Below are positions 1-8,384 of a stretch of DNA of 64,000 nt, piece after piece; the stretch's first letter is position 1; each line of letters begins with the position of its first letter. The notes beneath the pieces are model-generated. The model was given only the letters and a program-made list of their open reading frames with translations. It had not been told where the DNA came from and ran no database searches. Source of the DNA: Chroogloeocystis siderophila 5.2 s.c.1 (GTDB lineage Bacteria; Cyanobacteriota; Cyanobacteriia; Cyanobacteriales; Chroococcidiopsidaceae). Location of the stretch: the NCBI RefSeq assembly GCF_001904655.1, contig NZ_MRCC01000002.1, positions 62,001-126,000 on the forward strand. Reading direction: 5' to 3'. A program made the position numbers and the translations under genes.

Positions 1-722
1 TATCATTTGCACCAGAAACAATTTTTTTGACAGCCACCAAAGGGTTAGAACCAACGACGACGTTAACTCCCGCGCAAATTTGGCAAGCTGCATTTCCTGA
101 TCATCCCATTGTTGTGCTTTGCGGTCCTAATTTATCAAAAGAAGTTCAGCAAGGTTTACCTGCTGCAACTGTTGTCGCTAGTACAGATATTACCGCAGCA
201 GAAACGGTGCAAATGGTGTTTTCTTCCAATCGGTTTCGCGTTTATACTAATTCTGATCCAATTGGAGTAGAACTCGGCGGGACAATCAAGAATGTCATTG
301 CGATCGCTGCGGGTGTCTGTGATGGTTTACACTTAGGAACGAACGCTAAAGCCGCACTTGTAACGCGAGGACTTACTGAGATTATTCGCATTGGTGTTGC
401 TTGGGGTGCAAAAATCGAGACTTTTTACGGTTTATCGGGCTTGGGCGATTTACTTGCAACGTGCAACAGTCCCTTAAGTCGTAACTACCAAGTAGGTTAT
501 CAACTAGCGCAGGGTAAAAATTTAGCAGAAATTCTCGAACGTCTAGAAGGAACAGCCGAGGGTGTGAATACGACGCAAGTTTTAATCGCCAAAGCACATC
601 AACAGCATATTTCTGTACCAATTACAACACAAGTTTACAGATTATTACAAGCAGAAATTACACCACGACAAGCGTTAGAAGAATTGATGTTGCGCGATAT
701 CAAACCAGAGTATAACTTTTGA
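1..722 (+). CDS. gpsA: Glycerol-3-phosphate dehydrogenase [NAD(P)+], 5' truncated by window edge
   Basis: Makes sn-glycerol 3-phosphate from dihydroxyacetone phosphate for membrane lipid synthesis in the cytosol. The frame is open from base 3 and enters the window just before the conserved TATKGLEP segment, so the N-terminal Rossmann part lies outside. Visible family signatures are CGPNLSKEV, then GGTIKNVIAIAAG (catalytic Lys region), and GLSGLGDLLATC near the C-terminus. The C-terminal alpha-helical substrate domain is complete and ends at TGA 720-722. A TTG at 27 could be mistaken for a start, but the conserved sequence continues upstream of it. Strand and family are secure; only the start is missing. 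Confidence 0.95.
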   Translation, partial: SFAPETIFLTATKGLEPTTTLTPAQIWQAAFPDHPIVVLCGPNLSKEVQQGLPAATVVASTDITAAETVQMVFSSNRFRVYTNSDPIGVELGGTIKNVIAIAAGVCDGLHLGTNAKAALVTRGLTEIIRIGVAWGAKIETFYGLSGLGDLLATCNSPLSRNYQVGYQLAQGKNLAEILERLEGTAEGVNTTQVLIAKAHQQHISVPITTQVYRLLQAEITPRQALEELMLRDIKPEYNF

Positions 723-904
723 TTCATTACATCTAGCCAGTCAAATAAACTCCAACCGCGATCAGGCTCAAGAGTCATTAAAACATCAATGTCGCTATCA
801 AGTCCGAAGTCATCGCCTAAAACTGAGCCGAACAATGCAAACTCAACAATTTTCCATCGCTTGCAATAATCGGCGATGTGTGATGCGAAACCTAAAGCCG
901 CTCG
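723..904 (-). pseudogene. MNT-type nucleotidyltransferase fragment (MntA antitoxin-like)
   Basis: The minus strand from the stop at 905-907 reads a run typical of minimal nucleotidyltransferases: KRWKIVEFALFGSVLGDDF, then LDSDIDVLMTLEP and GWSLFDWLDVM. The metal-binding GS-X9-DxD motif is intact. No ATG or GTG lies upstream in frame, and the similarity stops where the frame meets the gpsA stop, so both ends are gone. Intact homologues are about 95-110 residues and usually pair with a HEPN toxin; no HEPN gene is visible here. I read it as a decayed remnant. Confidence 0.7.
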
Positions 905-1002
905 CTAATTATAGTTGAGATTGCTATCGCCATTATCTTGTTAAAGATTTTCTCGTTGTAGCAAAGATGGTGCGATCGCTTCCCAATACACTCAGCTTAT
1001 AC

Positions 1003-1072
1003 ATAGATTTTCATCTATACAGACCATTGATTAAAGTTTATAGTTAACAAGTAGTATAGATAAAAATCAATG
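1003..1072 (+). promoter_or_regulatory. Candidate LysR-type (NdhR/CcmR-like) binding region upstream of ndhF3
   Basis: Two similar 16-bp dyads occur 37 bp apart: ATAGAT-TTTC-ATCTAT (1003-1018, perfect) and ATAGAT-AAAA-ATCAAT (1056-1071). A further perfect 8-bp inverted repeat joins CATTGATT (1025-1032) and AATCAATG (1065-1072). The half-site TCAATG resembles the NdhR/CcmR site reported in Synechocystis. The region lies 230-300 bp before ndhF3 in a 396-bp AT-rich gap that otherwise shows nothing coding. The sites are seen; the regulator is inferred. Confidence 0.4.
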
Positions 1073-1236
1073 ATTACTATTAGTAAACTCCGTGATAGGC
1101 ATTACTAATAAATAAAAATTATAGAAACTATCGTAGATTCCACTGAAGCAATAATTTATTTTTAACACTCAAAAAGTTAAACTTTTATTTAAATCAAATA
1201 ACTAAATAACTAAAGCGTGAGTTGGTACTATTCCGG

Positions 1237-1265
1237 TTTCATAAGTCTCATGCGTTAGTATGAAA
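1237..1265 (+). promoter_or_regulatory. Inverted repeat in the ndhF3 leader
   Basis: Perfect 7-bp arms TTTCATA (1237-1243) and TATGAAA (1259-1265) flank a 15-nt spacer, ending 36 nt before the ndhF3 ATG. It could be a second operator near the promoter or a leader RNA hairpin. No T-run follows, so it is not a terminator. Confidence 0.35.
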
Positions 1266-1300
1266 AATTTTAGTCGTTTCGAACTTTAGAGGCAATTCCG

Positions 1301-3187
1301 ATGGAATTTCTCATCCAGAGTGTCTGGGTTGTACCGTGCTATGCATTAATTGGTGGGCTTCTAGCTGTACCTTGGTCACCAGGAATCTTACGACGTACAG
1401 GACCAAGACCCGCAGGATATGTCAATTTTATAATGACATTTCTGGCATTTTTACATAGCTTACTGAGCTTGCCAGCAACTTGGCATCAACCACCCCAACA
1501 AATATTTATTCCTTGGTTGAATACAGCGGGTTTAGACCTGACTATTGCCATCGAAGTATCTTCGGTGAGTGTCGCCGCACTCGTTGTGATTACGGGGATA
1601 AATTTGCTCGCGCAAGTTTACGGCTTCGGTTACATGGAAATGGACTGGGGTTGGGCAAGGTTTTATTCGCTACTCGGTTTATTTGAAGCTGGATTGTGCG
1701 CGCTGGTGTTGTGCAACTCGCTGTTTTTCAGCTATGTGATTCTAGAAATCCTAACACTGGGAACTTATTTATTAGTAGGGTTGTGGTTCAGTCAACCTTT
1801 AGTAGTGACAGGTGCAAGAGATGCCTTCTTAACAAAGCGCGTTGGTGATTTATTTCTGTTAATGGGAGTGTTGGCGCTGTTACCCTTAGCAGGAACTTGG
1901 AACTTTACTGAACTTGCAGAGTGGGCGGCGACTGCAAACGTCGATCCAACCTTGATAACTCTCATCGGTTTAGCATTAATTGCCGGACCAATGGGTAAAT
2001 GCGCGCAGTTTCCGCTACATCTGTGGTTAGATGAAGCAATGGAAGGACCTGTTCCTAGTACAATTTTGCGGAATTCCGTCGTTGTCGCGAGTGGTGCTTG
2101 GGTATTAATTAAATTGCAACCTGTGTTGGCCTTATCGCCAATTGTTATGTCTGCGTTGGTGGGAATTGGTACAGTAACTGCAATTGGTGGATCTTTGATT
2201 GCGATCGCTCAAATTGATATCAAACGTTGCCTATCGTATTCAGTAAGTGCATACATGGGTTTGGTGTTTATCGCTGTTGGTACACAACAAAGTGAAGCAG
2301 CATTATTATTGGTACTCACTCATGCTGTCGCCGCAGCACTTTTGGTAATGAGTACGGGTGCAATTGTTTGGAATAGTATTACCCAAGATGTAACGCAACT
2401 CGGTGGATTGTGGTCGCGTCGTCCGGTATCGGGTATCGCGTTTATTGTTGGTACGCTAGGGTTAGTAGGTTTTCCGCCACTCGGTAGTTTTTGGGCATTA
2501 CTCAAACTTGCGTCAGCATTGTGGGAAACGCAACCTTGGTTAGTGGGAGTAATTATCGTCGTCAATGCTTTGACAGCGTTTAGTTTGACAAGAGAATTTG
2601 GGTTAGTGTTTGGTGGCAAGCCTAAGCAAATGAGCGAGCGATCGCCTGAAGTACATTGGCCCATGATTCTACCAATGACGATTCTACTTGGCTTTACGTT
2701 GCATCTTCCTTTAGTGTTGCAAAGTTTATCACTTTTACCGAGTTGGGAAATGCTCAATAAAGATGTGGCTTTACTATTAATTTGGTCGAGTATCTTTGGT
2801 TGTAGTCTTGGTGGTGTTGTTTATTTAGGTAATCTGATCTCAAAACCCGTGCGTCTACCTTGGAAAGGTTTACAAGACCTGATTGCATACGACTTCTACA
2901 CACCAAACCTGTACCGTCTGAGCATTGTTTTTAGTGTAGATATCATTTCTAAAGTTACCGATATTGTTGACCGCTTTGTTGTTGATGGCATCGTTAATTT
3001 AGTTGGTTTAATTTCAATTTTCGGTGGAGAAGGATTAAAGTACAGCACTTCTGGACAAACACAGTTTTACGCTTTTACCGTGTTATTAGGCGTAGGTTTG
3101 TTTGGAGTTTTAGTGAGTTGGCAGTTTTGGGGAGATCAGTTTTTGAATTTAATGTATTCCTACATTTCTGTCATTCTCAATTCTTGA
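1301..3187 (+). CDS. ndhF3: NAD(P)H-quinone oxidoreductase subunit F3 (NDH-1MS, inducible CO2 uptake)
   Basis: Multi-spanning antiporter-like subunit of the thylakoid NDH-1MS complex, which couples ferredoxin-driven electron and proton flow to hydration of CO2. The 628-residue protein has the NuoL/NdhF architecture throughout. Conserved lysine- and histidine-bearing helices are visible, for example GPMGKCAQFPLHLWL near residue 230, ILRNSVVVASGAW and AIAQIDIKRCLSYS. Assignment to the F3/D3 branch rests mainly on the neighbours ndhD3 and cupA. ATG 1301 has a GAGG ribosome-binding site 8 nt upstream. It is first of a three-gene operon; ndhD3 starts 42 nt later. Confidence 0.93.
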   Translation: MEFLIQSVWVVPCYALIGGLLAVPWSPGILRRTGPRPAGYVNFIMTFLAFLHSLLSLPATWHQPPQQIFIPWLNTAGLDLTIAIEVSSVSVAALVVITGINLLAQVYGFGYMEMDWGWARFYSLLGLFEAGLCALVLCNSLFFSYVILEILTLGTYLLVGLWFSQPLVVTGARDAFLTKRVGDLFLLMGVLALLPLAGTWNFTELAEWAATANVDPTLITLIGLALIAGPMGKCAQFPLHLWLDEAMEGPVPSTILRNSVVVASGAWVLIKLQPVLALSPIVMSALVGIGTVTAIGGSLIAIAQIDIKRCLSYSVSAYMGLVFIAVGTQQSEAALLLVLTHAVAAALLVMSTGAIVWNSITQDVTQLGGLWSRRPVSGIAFIVGTLGLVGFPPLGSFWALLKLASALWETQPWLVGVIIVVNALTAFSLTREFGLVFGGKPKQMSERSPEVHWPMILPMTILLGFTLHLPLVLQSLSLLPSWEMLNKDVALLLIWSSIFGCSLGGVVYLGNLISKPVRLPWKGLQDLIAYDFYTPNLYRLSIVFSVDIISKVTDIVDRFVVDGIVNLVGLISIFGGEGLKYSTSGQTQFYAFTVLLGVGLFGVLVSWQFWGDQFLNLMYSYISVILNS

Positions 3188-3229
3188 GTTGTATTAAACA
3201 TCATTAAAAATTTTAGGTAAATAGATTTT

Positions 3230-4774
3230 ATGCTCAGTGTTTTGATTTGGTTGCCTATTTTAGGCGCGGCACTTATAGCACTCCTTCCTAAAAGTATTCC
3301 CACAGAACGTATTCGTCTTGCAGCACTCCTCGTTGCTGGTTTTACCTTTGTCTGGAATATCTTTCTGTTAGTCAAGTTTGACATTACTACTCCAGGAATG
3401 CAGTTTTTAGAAAACATTCCTTGGAATGAAACTTTAGGTTTAAGCTATCAACTCGGAACCGATGGCTTATCTATTCTGATGCTGGTACTTAATAGCCTAC
3501 TTACCTGGATTGCAATATATAGTAGTGCCAAGCAAACCGAACGTCCGCGACTTTTCTACTCACTTGTTTTGTTCGTTAGTGGTGGGGTAGCAGGTGCATT
3601 CGCCGCCCAAAACCTCTTACTGTTCTTCTTGTTCTACGAACTTGAATTAATTCCTTTCTACCTACTCATTTCTATCTGGGGTGGAGAAAAACGCGCTTAT
3701 GCTGCAATCAAGTTTTTGATTTACACTGCTGTATCTGGTGCGCTAATTTTAGCTGCGTTTTTAGGTATGGTGTGGCTGACTGGTGCTTCTAGCTTTGCTT
3801 ACGATACGCTGACAACGCAAACTTTGTCTTCAACGCTACAAGTCATATTGCTAGCAGGTATCATTCTCGGTTTTGGCATCAAGATTCCTTTAGTTCCCTT
3901 CCATACTTGGCTACCTGATGCTTATGTCGAAGCTTCTGCACCGATTGCAATTTTGCTGGGTGGAGTTTTAGCAAAGTTGGGAACTTATGGTATTTTACGC
4001 TTTGGCATGGGCTTATTTCCCGAAGCTTGGGCAACTCTCGCGCCAACTTTGGCAATTTGGGGTGCAGCGAGTGCGATTTATGGAGCATTAGCAGCGATCG
4101 CGCAAAAAGATATCAAACGCATGGTAGCCTTTAGTTCAATCGGTCATATGGGCTACGTACTCTTAGCAGCAGCGGCTAGCACTCCTTTGGCGCTTGTCGG
4201 TGCAGTTTCGCAAATGGTTAGTCACGGTATCATTTTGGCGATCCTATTCCACTTAGTCGGAGTTGTCGAAACTAAAGTGGGGACTCGTGAGTTAGATAAG
4301 CTAAATGGATTAATGAGTCCAATTCGCGGTTTACCAGTGATTAGCGCCCTCCTTGTTTTAAGCGGTATGGCTAGCGCGGGTATTCCAGGAATGACGGGAT
4401 TTATTGCCGAATTTATTGTCTTTCAGGGCAGTTTCTCTGTTTTTCCAATCCAAACCATTTTGTGCGTTGTCGCAACAGGGTTAACCGCAGTTTACTTTGT
4501 CATTCTACTCAACCGCACTTGTTTTGGAAAACTCGACAACAATCTCGCATACTATCCTAAAGTATTTTGGTCTGAAAAAATCCCAGCTTTCATTTTGGCA
4601 GGTTTGATTATCTTTTTGGGAGTACAGCCGACTTGGTTAGTGCGTTGGAGTGAACCCACAACTACTGCAATGGTAGCAACAATTCCTGCAATAGAAGTAG
4701 GAGCGAGGAGCGTTAGCGCAGCGGGACGAAGTCCGGAGCGAGGGGTGAGTGAGTGGCTAGTGGCTAGTGACTAG
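3230..4774 (+). CDS. ndhD3: NAD(P)H-quinone oxidoreductase subunit D3 (NDH-1MS)
   Basis: Proton-pumping membrane subunit of the NDH-1MS CO2-uptake complex, a NuoM/NdhD homologue. About 14 hydrophobic segments are visible, with family motifs FFLFYELELIPFYLLI (essential Glu), GIKIPLVPFHTWLPDAYVEA and AIAQKDIKRMVAFSSIGHMG. Length is 514 residues. The last 25 or so residues, from about position 490, are not NdhD-like: they are translated from a GC-rich repeat and the simple repeats after it, and stop at TAG 4772-4774. The native stop therefore seems to have been replaced by a repeat insertion. It sits between ndhF3 and cupA and is surely co-transcribed. Confidence 0.93.
   Translation: MLSVLIWLPILGAALIALLPKSIPTERIRLAALLVAGFTFVWNIFLLVKFDITTPGMQFLENIPWNETLGLSYQLGTDGLSILMLVLNSLLTWIAIYSSAKQTERPRLFYSLVLFVSGGVAGAFAAQNLLLFFLFYELELIPFYLLISIWGGEKRAYAAIKFLIYTAVSGALILAAFLGMVWLTGASSFAYDTLTTQTLSSTLQVILLAGIILGFGIKIPLVPFHTWLPDAYVEASAPIAILLGGVLAKLGTYGILRFGMGLFPEAWATLAPTLAIWGAASAIYGALAAIAQKDIKRMVAFSSIGHMGYVLLAAAASTPLALVGAVSQMVSHGIILAILFHLVGVVETKVGTRELDKLNGLMSPIRGLPVISALLVLSGMASAGIPGMTGFIAEFIVFQGSFSVFPIQTILCVVATGLTAVYFVILLNRTCFGKLDNNLAYYPKVFWSEKIPAFILAGLIIFLGVQPTWLVRWSEPTTTAMVATIPAIEVGARSVSAAGRSPERGVSEWLVASD
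4700..4745 (+). repeat. GC-rich palindromic repeat inserted in the 3' end of ndhD3
   Basis: A GC-rich block with GGAGCGTTAGCGCAGC and a GGAC-GAA-GTCC hairpin (4724-4734) stands out against the surrounding moderate-GC sequence. It resembles the short dispersed repeats common between genes in filamentous and colonial cyanobacteria. Here it is read in frame as the C-terminal tail of NdhD3. A low-complexity tract of TAGTGGC/TAGTGAC words follows (4751-4790). Only one copy lies in this window, so dispersal is inferred. Confidence 0.5.
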
Positions 4775-4874
4775 TTGTTAGTTGTACTTACTACTTATCC
4801 AAAAGAATTTACTCAACTTCTACAATCTTAAGCACTGTAAACTACGAATCACGAATTACGAACTACGAATTTCT

Positions 4875-6200
4875 ATGACTGCAACAATTCAACCTTCAAC
4901 CGCTAAACTACCGCCCTCACAACACGAATTTGCCGAGGTTATTCATCGTCTAGAAGCTGGTGGGGCAATGTTACCCGATACACCAGAAAACTTGATGCAA
5001 ATTATCGGCATCTATAAAGCTTATGCTGTACCAATGGATTTCTATTGGCGGGACTTACTGTATATAGCTGAACGCGTCTTTCTCGATCCTTTTCCTTTTT
5101 TCAAATACTTCATTCCCAAAGAGTATTTAGAACTGCACAATCACTATGCAGGTGACGATGCTGATTTAAGAATTTGGCAAAAAGGCGAAGCAACAGCGCA
5201 TCCTGAACTGCTAGAGTTTATGGAGAAGGGCGAAACCTTCAAAATGCCTAAACTGCTGCATCATTGGTTCCACGATCGCATCAATATGGAATTTGCGGAA
5301 GAATGTATGCGGGCAATGTTGTGGCATCGCGGCATGTATGCACCTTACAATAAGTTTGACTCGTACTTAGACAGCGACGAATACAAAGCGAACGCTGATC
5401 AAGCAATCAAAGCTTACTTTCAGGGCAATCCCTTAATGTTGGGGATGTATAAACTGTTTCCTGATATGTTTTTGGAACAGTGTCGCCAGATGTCATATTA
5501 CAGCAATTTGGGCTTGTTCTGGGAAGTGATGGCACCAGTATTTTTTGAAATGAGCGATCGCTACGATGCTGGTGATTTTAAAACTGTACCCGATGCAATG
5601 AATTTCTTAGTAAACGGCATCTTTGCGGTAGCCGGACGTCCGATTTACCACCATGTCTATATTCGCGGCGAACGTTACGAAATTATTCCCAAATCAAAAG
5701 GTTTTACGTGGTTGTACGAAGCTGCATTACCGTATGTTGAAGCGGTATTCTATCGCACTTCACCTTTTAGAGGTACAAAATCATACAACGCACAAGCCCG
5801 ACAAATTCCTGATGATCAAAAAGATTTTCACTACGGTATTCTCTACGCCGATGTCTTCCCTGTTGGCACTGCGGGTATTCCGCCCACATTGTTAATGCAA
5901 GATATGTTGCATTTTCTGCCGCAATATTTGGTTGATTACTATCACCAACACTGTCGCGGTGAAGAAGATATGCTGATTCAATTAGGTATCACTTTTCAAC
6001 GTTCCATGTATTGCGTAACTTCTGCTGTTATTCAAGCATTACGTACTGCATTGTTGTATCCTTTAGACGATCCAAATCCAAAACACTTACAAGCAAATCG
6101 CGAGTTTTTTGAAGCCCAATTAAATCGCTTCACGCGCCCAGAATATGGTATTCGCGATGCTGCTCGTTTACGCTATATTCAGCGGCAAGATTATCGGTAA
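4875..6200 (+). CDS. cupA: CO2 hydration protein CupA (ChpY)
   Basis: Soluble subunit that docks on NdhF3/NdhD3 in the NDH-1MS complex and is thought to carry the zinc site that hydrates CO2 to bicarbonate. The 441-residue protein shows the ChpX/ChpY family pattern throughout, for example FPFFKYFIPKEYLELHNHYAGD near residue 80 and MDFYWRDLLYIAERVFLDPF. His-rich stretches such as LLHHWFHDRINMEF could bind metal. I chose ATG 4875 (MTATIQPSTAKLPPSQ) because the 31 codons open upstream come from an ACGAATTACGAACTACGAAT-type simple repeat (4840-4872), not conserved protein. It is the third gene of the operon, 100 bp after ndhD3. CupA rather than CupB is supported by the ndhF3-ndhD3 context. Confidence 0.92.
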   Translation: MTATIQPSTAKLPPSQHEFAEVIHRLEAGGAMLPDTPENLMQIIGIYKAYAVPMDFYWRDLLYIAERVFLDPFPFFKYFIPKEYLELHNHYAGDDADLRIWQKGEATAHPELLEFMEKGETFKMPKLLHHWFHDRINMEFAEECMRAMLWHRGMYAPYNKFDSYLDSDEYKANADQAIKAYFQGNPLMLGMYKLFPDMFLEQCRQMSYYSNLGLFWEVMAPVFFEMSDRYDAGDFKTVPDAMNFLVNGIFAVAGRPIYHHVYIRGERYEIIPKSKGFTWLYEAALPYVEAVFYRTSPFRGTKSYNAQARQIPDDQKDFHYGILYADVFPVGTAGIPPTLLMQDMLHFLPQYLVDYYHQHCRGEEDMLIQLGITFQRSMYCVTSAVIQALRTALLYPLDDPNPKHLQANREFFEAQLNRFTRPEYGIRDAARLRYIQRQDYR

Positions 6201-6232
6201 TTGATTACAGAAAAGAAGCGATCGCATTTACG

Positions 6233-6297
6233 GGGTAGGCAGCAATGCTTACCCTATTGTTGTATCAACTAAAATATAGCTATTACCCACAATAGGG
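6233..6297 (+). repeat. Nested inverted repeats downstream of cupA
   Basis: A hairpin GGGTA-G-GC...GC-T-TACCC (6233-6254) is followed by a long-range 9-bp perfect inverted repeat, CCCTATTGT (6252-6260) with ACAATAGGG (6289-6297). The two structures share CCC and are mutually exclusive. They fill the gap between cupA and the Uma2 gene and could terminate or process the operon transcript. No strong U-run follows the first hairpin. Confidence 0.4.
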
Positions 6298-6304
6298 GGC
6301 TTGT

Positions 6305-6868
6305 ATGAAGCCTACAACTGAACGACTACGCTGGACAACAGCAGATTTAGAGTTGTTGCCTGATAACGGCAATCGCTATGAGATAATTGATGGAGAGTTG
6401 TTTGTGACAAGAGCGCCGCACTGGAACCATCAACGGGTTTGTGGCAATATCTACCAAAAACTTAATGTTTGGTCACAGTCTACAGGTTTAGGACAAGTAG
6501 CGATCGCTCCTGGAATTATCTTTTCCGATGCTGATAATGTGATTCCCGATGTTGTTTGGGCAAGTAATGAGCGATTAGCCCTATTATTAGATGATGCAGG
6601 ACATCTTACGGCTGCACCGGAATTAGTTGTGGAAGTTTTGTCTAGTGGTGGTGATAACGAACGCCGTGACAAAGAAGTGAAATTAAAACTCTATTCCTCT
6701 AGAGGCGTACAAGAATATTGGATAGTTGATTGGCAAAAACAACAAGTTGAAATTTATCGGCGCGAAAAAGCAGCTTTAACATTAGTTGCAACACTATTTG
6801 CAAACGATGAACTTGTTTCACCAATATTAGCTAATTTACAATTTCCTGTCAAACAGATATTTGCTTAA
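6305..6868 (+). CDS. Uma2 family endonuclease-like protein
   Basis: 187-residue protein of the Uma2 (DUF820) family, a PD-(D/E)XK-fold group greatly expanded in cyanobacteria and of uncertain role. Family marks are the N-terminal LELLPDNGNRYEIIDGELF segment, the central AIAPGIIFSDADNVIPDVVW with the catalytic-type Asp, PELVVEVLSS with the Glu, and the KLYSSRGVQEYWIVDW segment. Start ATG 6305 follows GGGGGC. It is convergent with the next gene, with stops 3 bp apart. A function in the carbon island is not implied; these genes scatter through such genomes. Confidence 0.85.
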   Translation: MKPTTERLRWTTADLELLPDNGNRYEIIDGELFVTRAPHWNHQRVCGNIYQKLNVWSQSTGLGQVAIAPGIIFSDADNVIPDVVWASNERLALLLDDAGHLTAAPELVVEVLSSGGDNERRDKEVKLKLYSSRGVQEYWIVDWQKQQVEIYRREKAALTLVATLFANDELVSPILANLQFPVKQIFA

Positions 6869-6871
6869 TTA

Positions 6872-7294
6872 CTATTCGTGAATCAGTGCGATCGCACGTT
6901 TAACCAGTTCGTTTCGAGCTATTTTTTGCTCAATCTGTCGCGCTTCGTATATCCCTTCTGCAGCTTCAATTGAGGCTTGATCAATAGCGCTATCTATCGC
7001 ACCTGCAATTACTTCACGCAACTGTTCGTTATTAAGGTAGGTTCCTTTACTTGATGGACGAGTATTGAGATCTTTAATTTCTCTGATACTGTTGCGAATC
7101 GATATATCCCAAGATTTGGTAGTACGCTGCTCAACTTGTTGTTTGATTAGTTGCAACAGTAAGACTTTAGCATAAGAACGAATATTTCGAGCAACGCCCT
7201 TCTTCCCCATTTCTTCTAAGTCTTCAACCAAAGCATAAGCACCTTCAAAATCTTTTTGGATAAGAAGTTCTTTGAGTTCCAGTAATTCTTCCAT
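6872..7294 (-). CDS. DUF29-like hypothetical protein
   Basis: 140-residue, charged, mostly helical protein without membrane segments or signal peptide. The segment RNIRSYAKVLLLQLIKQQ followed by SWDISIRNSIREIKDLN resembles DUF29, a cyanobacterial family of unknown function with an arginine/serine/tryptophan core. The start at 7294 gives MEELLELKELLIQKDF. It stands alone between the Uma2 gene (convergent) and the fasciclin gene (upstream, same strand, 76 bp away). I know no function for it. Confidence 0.6.
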   Translation of the reverse strand: MEELLELKELLIQKDFEGAYALVEDLEEMGKKGVARNIRSYAKVLLLQLIKQQVEQRTTKSWDISIRNSIREIKDLNTRPSSKGTYLNNEQLREVIAGAIDSAIDQASIEAAEGIYEARQIEQKIARNELVKRAIALIHE

Positions 7295-7342
7295 ATTGCC
7301 TTGTTTATGCTGGTGCTTTTATTGACCTAAAAATTTTACTAA

Positions 7343-7365
7343 AAGGGTGAGTCTTACCCACCCTT
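7343..7365 (-). terminator. Hairpin after the fasciclin gene
   Basis: AAGGGTG (7343-7349) pairs with CACCCTT (7359-7365) across a 9-nt loop. On the minus strand the hairpin is followed by a T-rich run (7325-7342). It sits 6 nt beyond the stop of the fasciclin gene and probably ends its transcript. Confidence 0.5.
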
Positions 7366-7370
7366 CTCAT

Positions 7371-7772
7371 CTATCCCATAAGAATAACGGTATCAATCAC
7401 GTGAATGACGCCATTATCAGCTTCAATATCGGGCGCGATTACCGTAGCATTCTTCACCTCAAACCCTTCAGAACAATCAATCCTAATGGGTGAACCTTCA
7501 ACAGAAGTCACCGAATCAACTTTAGCTAAATCAGCCTTCATCAGCTTACCTGGAACAACGTGAAATGTCAGAATCCGCGTGAGTTGAGGAATATTCTGCA
7601 CTAATGTTTGCACCGTACCAGGTGGAAGTTTTGCAAAAGCATCGTCATTTGGTGCAAAAACCGTAAAAGGACCAGGACTTTTGAGTGTTTCTACTAAACC
7701 AGCCGCTTGTACGGCTGCTACTAGGGTATTAAATGAACCTGCACTTACCGCAATATCAACAATATCCGCCAT
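7371..7772 (-). CDS. cupS: Fasciclin (FAS1) domain protein, probable CupS
   Basis: 133-residue single FAS1 domain with no signal peptide or anchor. Family motifs are visible in order: [48 protein letters not shown] near residue 70, and [13 protein letters not shown] at the end. CupS of Synechocystis is a small cytosolic FAS1 protein of the NDH-1MS complex, encoded just after cupA. Here a FAS1 gene of matching size lies 1.2 kb from cupA, but on the opposite strand and separated by two unrelated genes. CupS is therefore likely rather than proved; a general FAS1 protein is the alternative, though those usually carry signal peptides. Confidence 0.72.
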   Translation of the reverse strand: MADIVDIAVSAGSFNTLVAAVQAAGLVETLKSPGPFTVFAPNDDAFAKLPPGTVQTLVQNIPQLTRILTFHVVPGKLMKADLAKVDSVTSVEGSPIRIDCSEGFEVKNATVIAPDIEADNGVIHVIDTVILMG

Positions 7773-8384
7773 GAATTTCCCTCACTTAGAATGACTTTAG
7801 CAACTATGTTAGTAATTAATTTAGCTTACTTGTTGTGACAGTATTCGTAATGTATCAACTTTGCATAAGTAATTAAGTTATATTTCTCATTAGAAAAATT
7901 AAAAGCTTTTGTAGTCAGAAGTTGTGGCTGATTACCAGCCTAAAACAAAAGCATTTGTTGTACTTATTACCTTCACAGCATACTTAGCGATCGCCAGCTA
8001 ATTTTGCAAAAAAAATATACCACCTGGTATTACTTAGCTAGTATTGATAAATAAAACTTAAGAGTGTTATTTGCTAATAGTAGACAGTAAAAATTACCTC
8101 TAGATATCCCTATACATAGCATTAAATTTTTCATTAATAATTTGTGGTTTTAGGTGAACCAATTATCAATTAAAGATGATAAAGTTACATTTAACGCATA
8201 GCTAGACAGCTAGCGAATGTTTTTAGCTTAACTGAGGCATTAGCTGCAAGTTTTTTAAGGGTTGCAGCAGTTTTTTAATGGGGTCGCTCATAACTCAGTT
8301 ATCAGTAATATTTTTTAGAATTTCCTACTAAATAGGATTTTCAATGAATAACTTATTCGTCTTATAAAATTTTTTGGGGAGAGT
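7773..8384 (+). promoter_or_regulatory. 612-bp AT-rich divergent control region of cupS and cmpA
   Basis: No coding potential is visible. A TTA-AAGATGA-TAA word (8170-8182) fits the TTA-N7/8-TAA pattern reported for CmpR, the LysR-type activator of cmp operons, but such words are common in AT-rich DNA. A clear NtcA box was looked for and not found. The cmpA ATG is preceded by a GGGGAGAG ribosome-binding site. Promoter positions are not assigned. Confidence 0.35.

Noticed and set aside
4782-4874. Longer N-terminus for CupA
   Set aside because: The 31 extra codons lie in an ACGAATTACGAA simple repeat and give no conserved sequence; ATG 4875 gives the family start.
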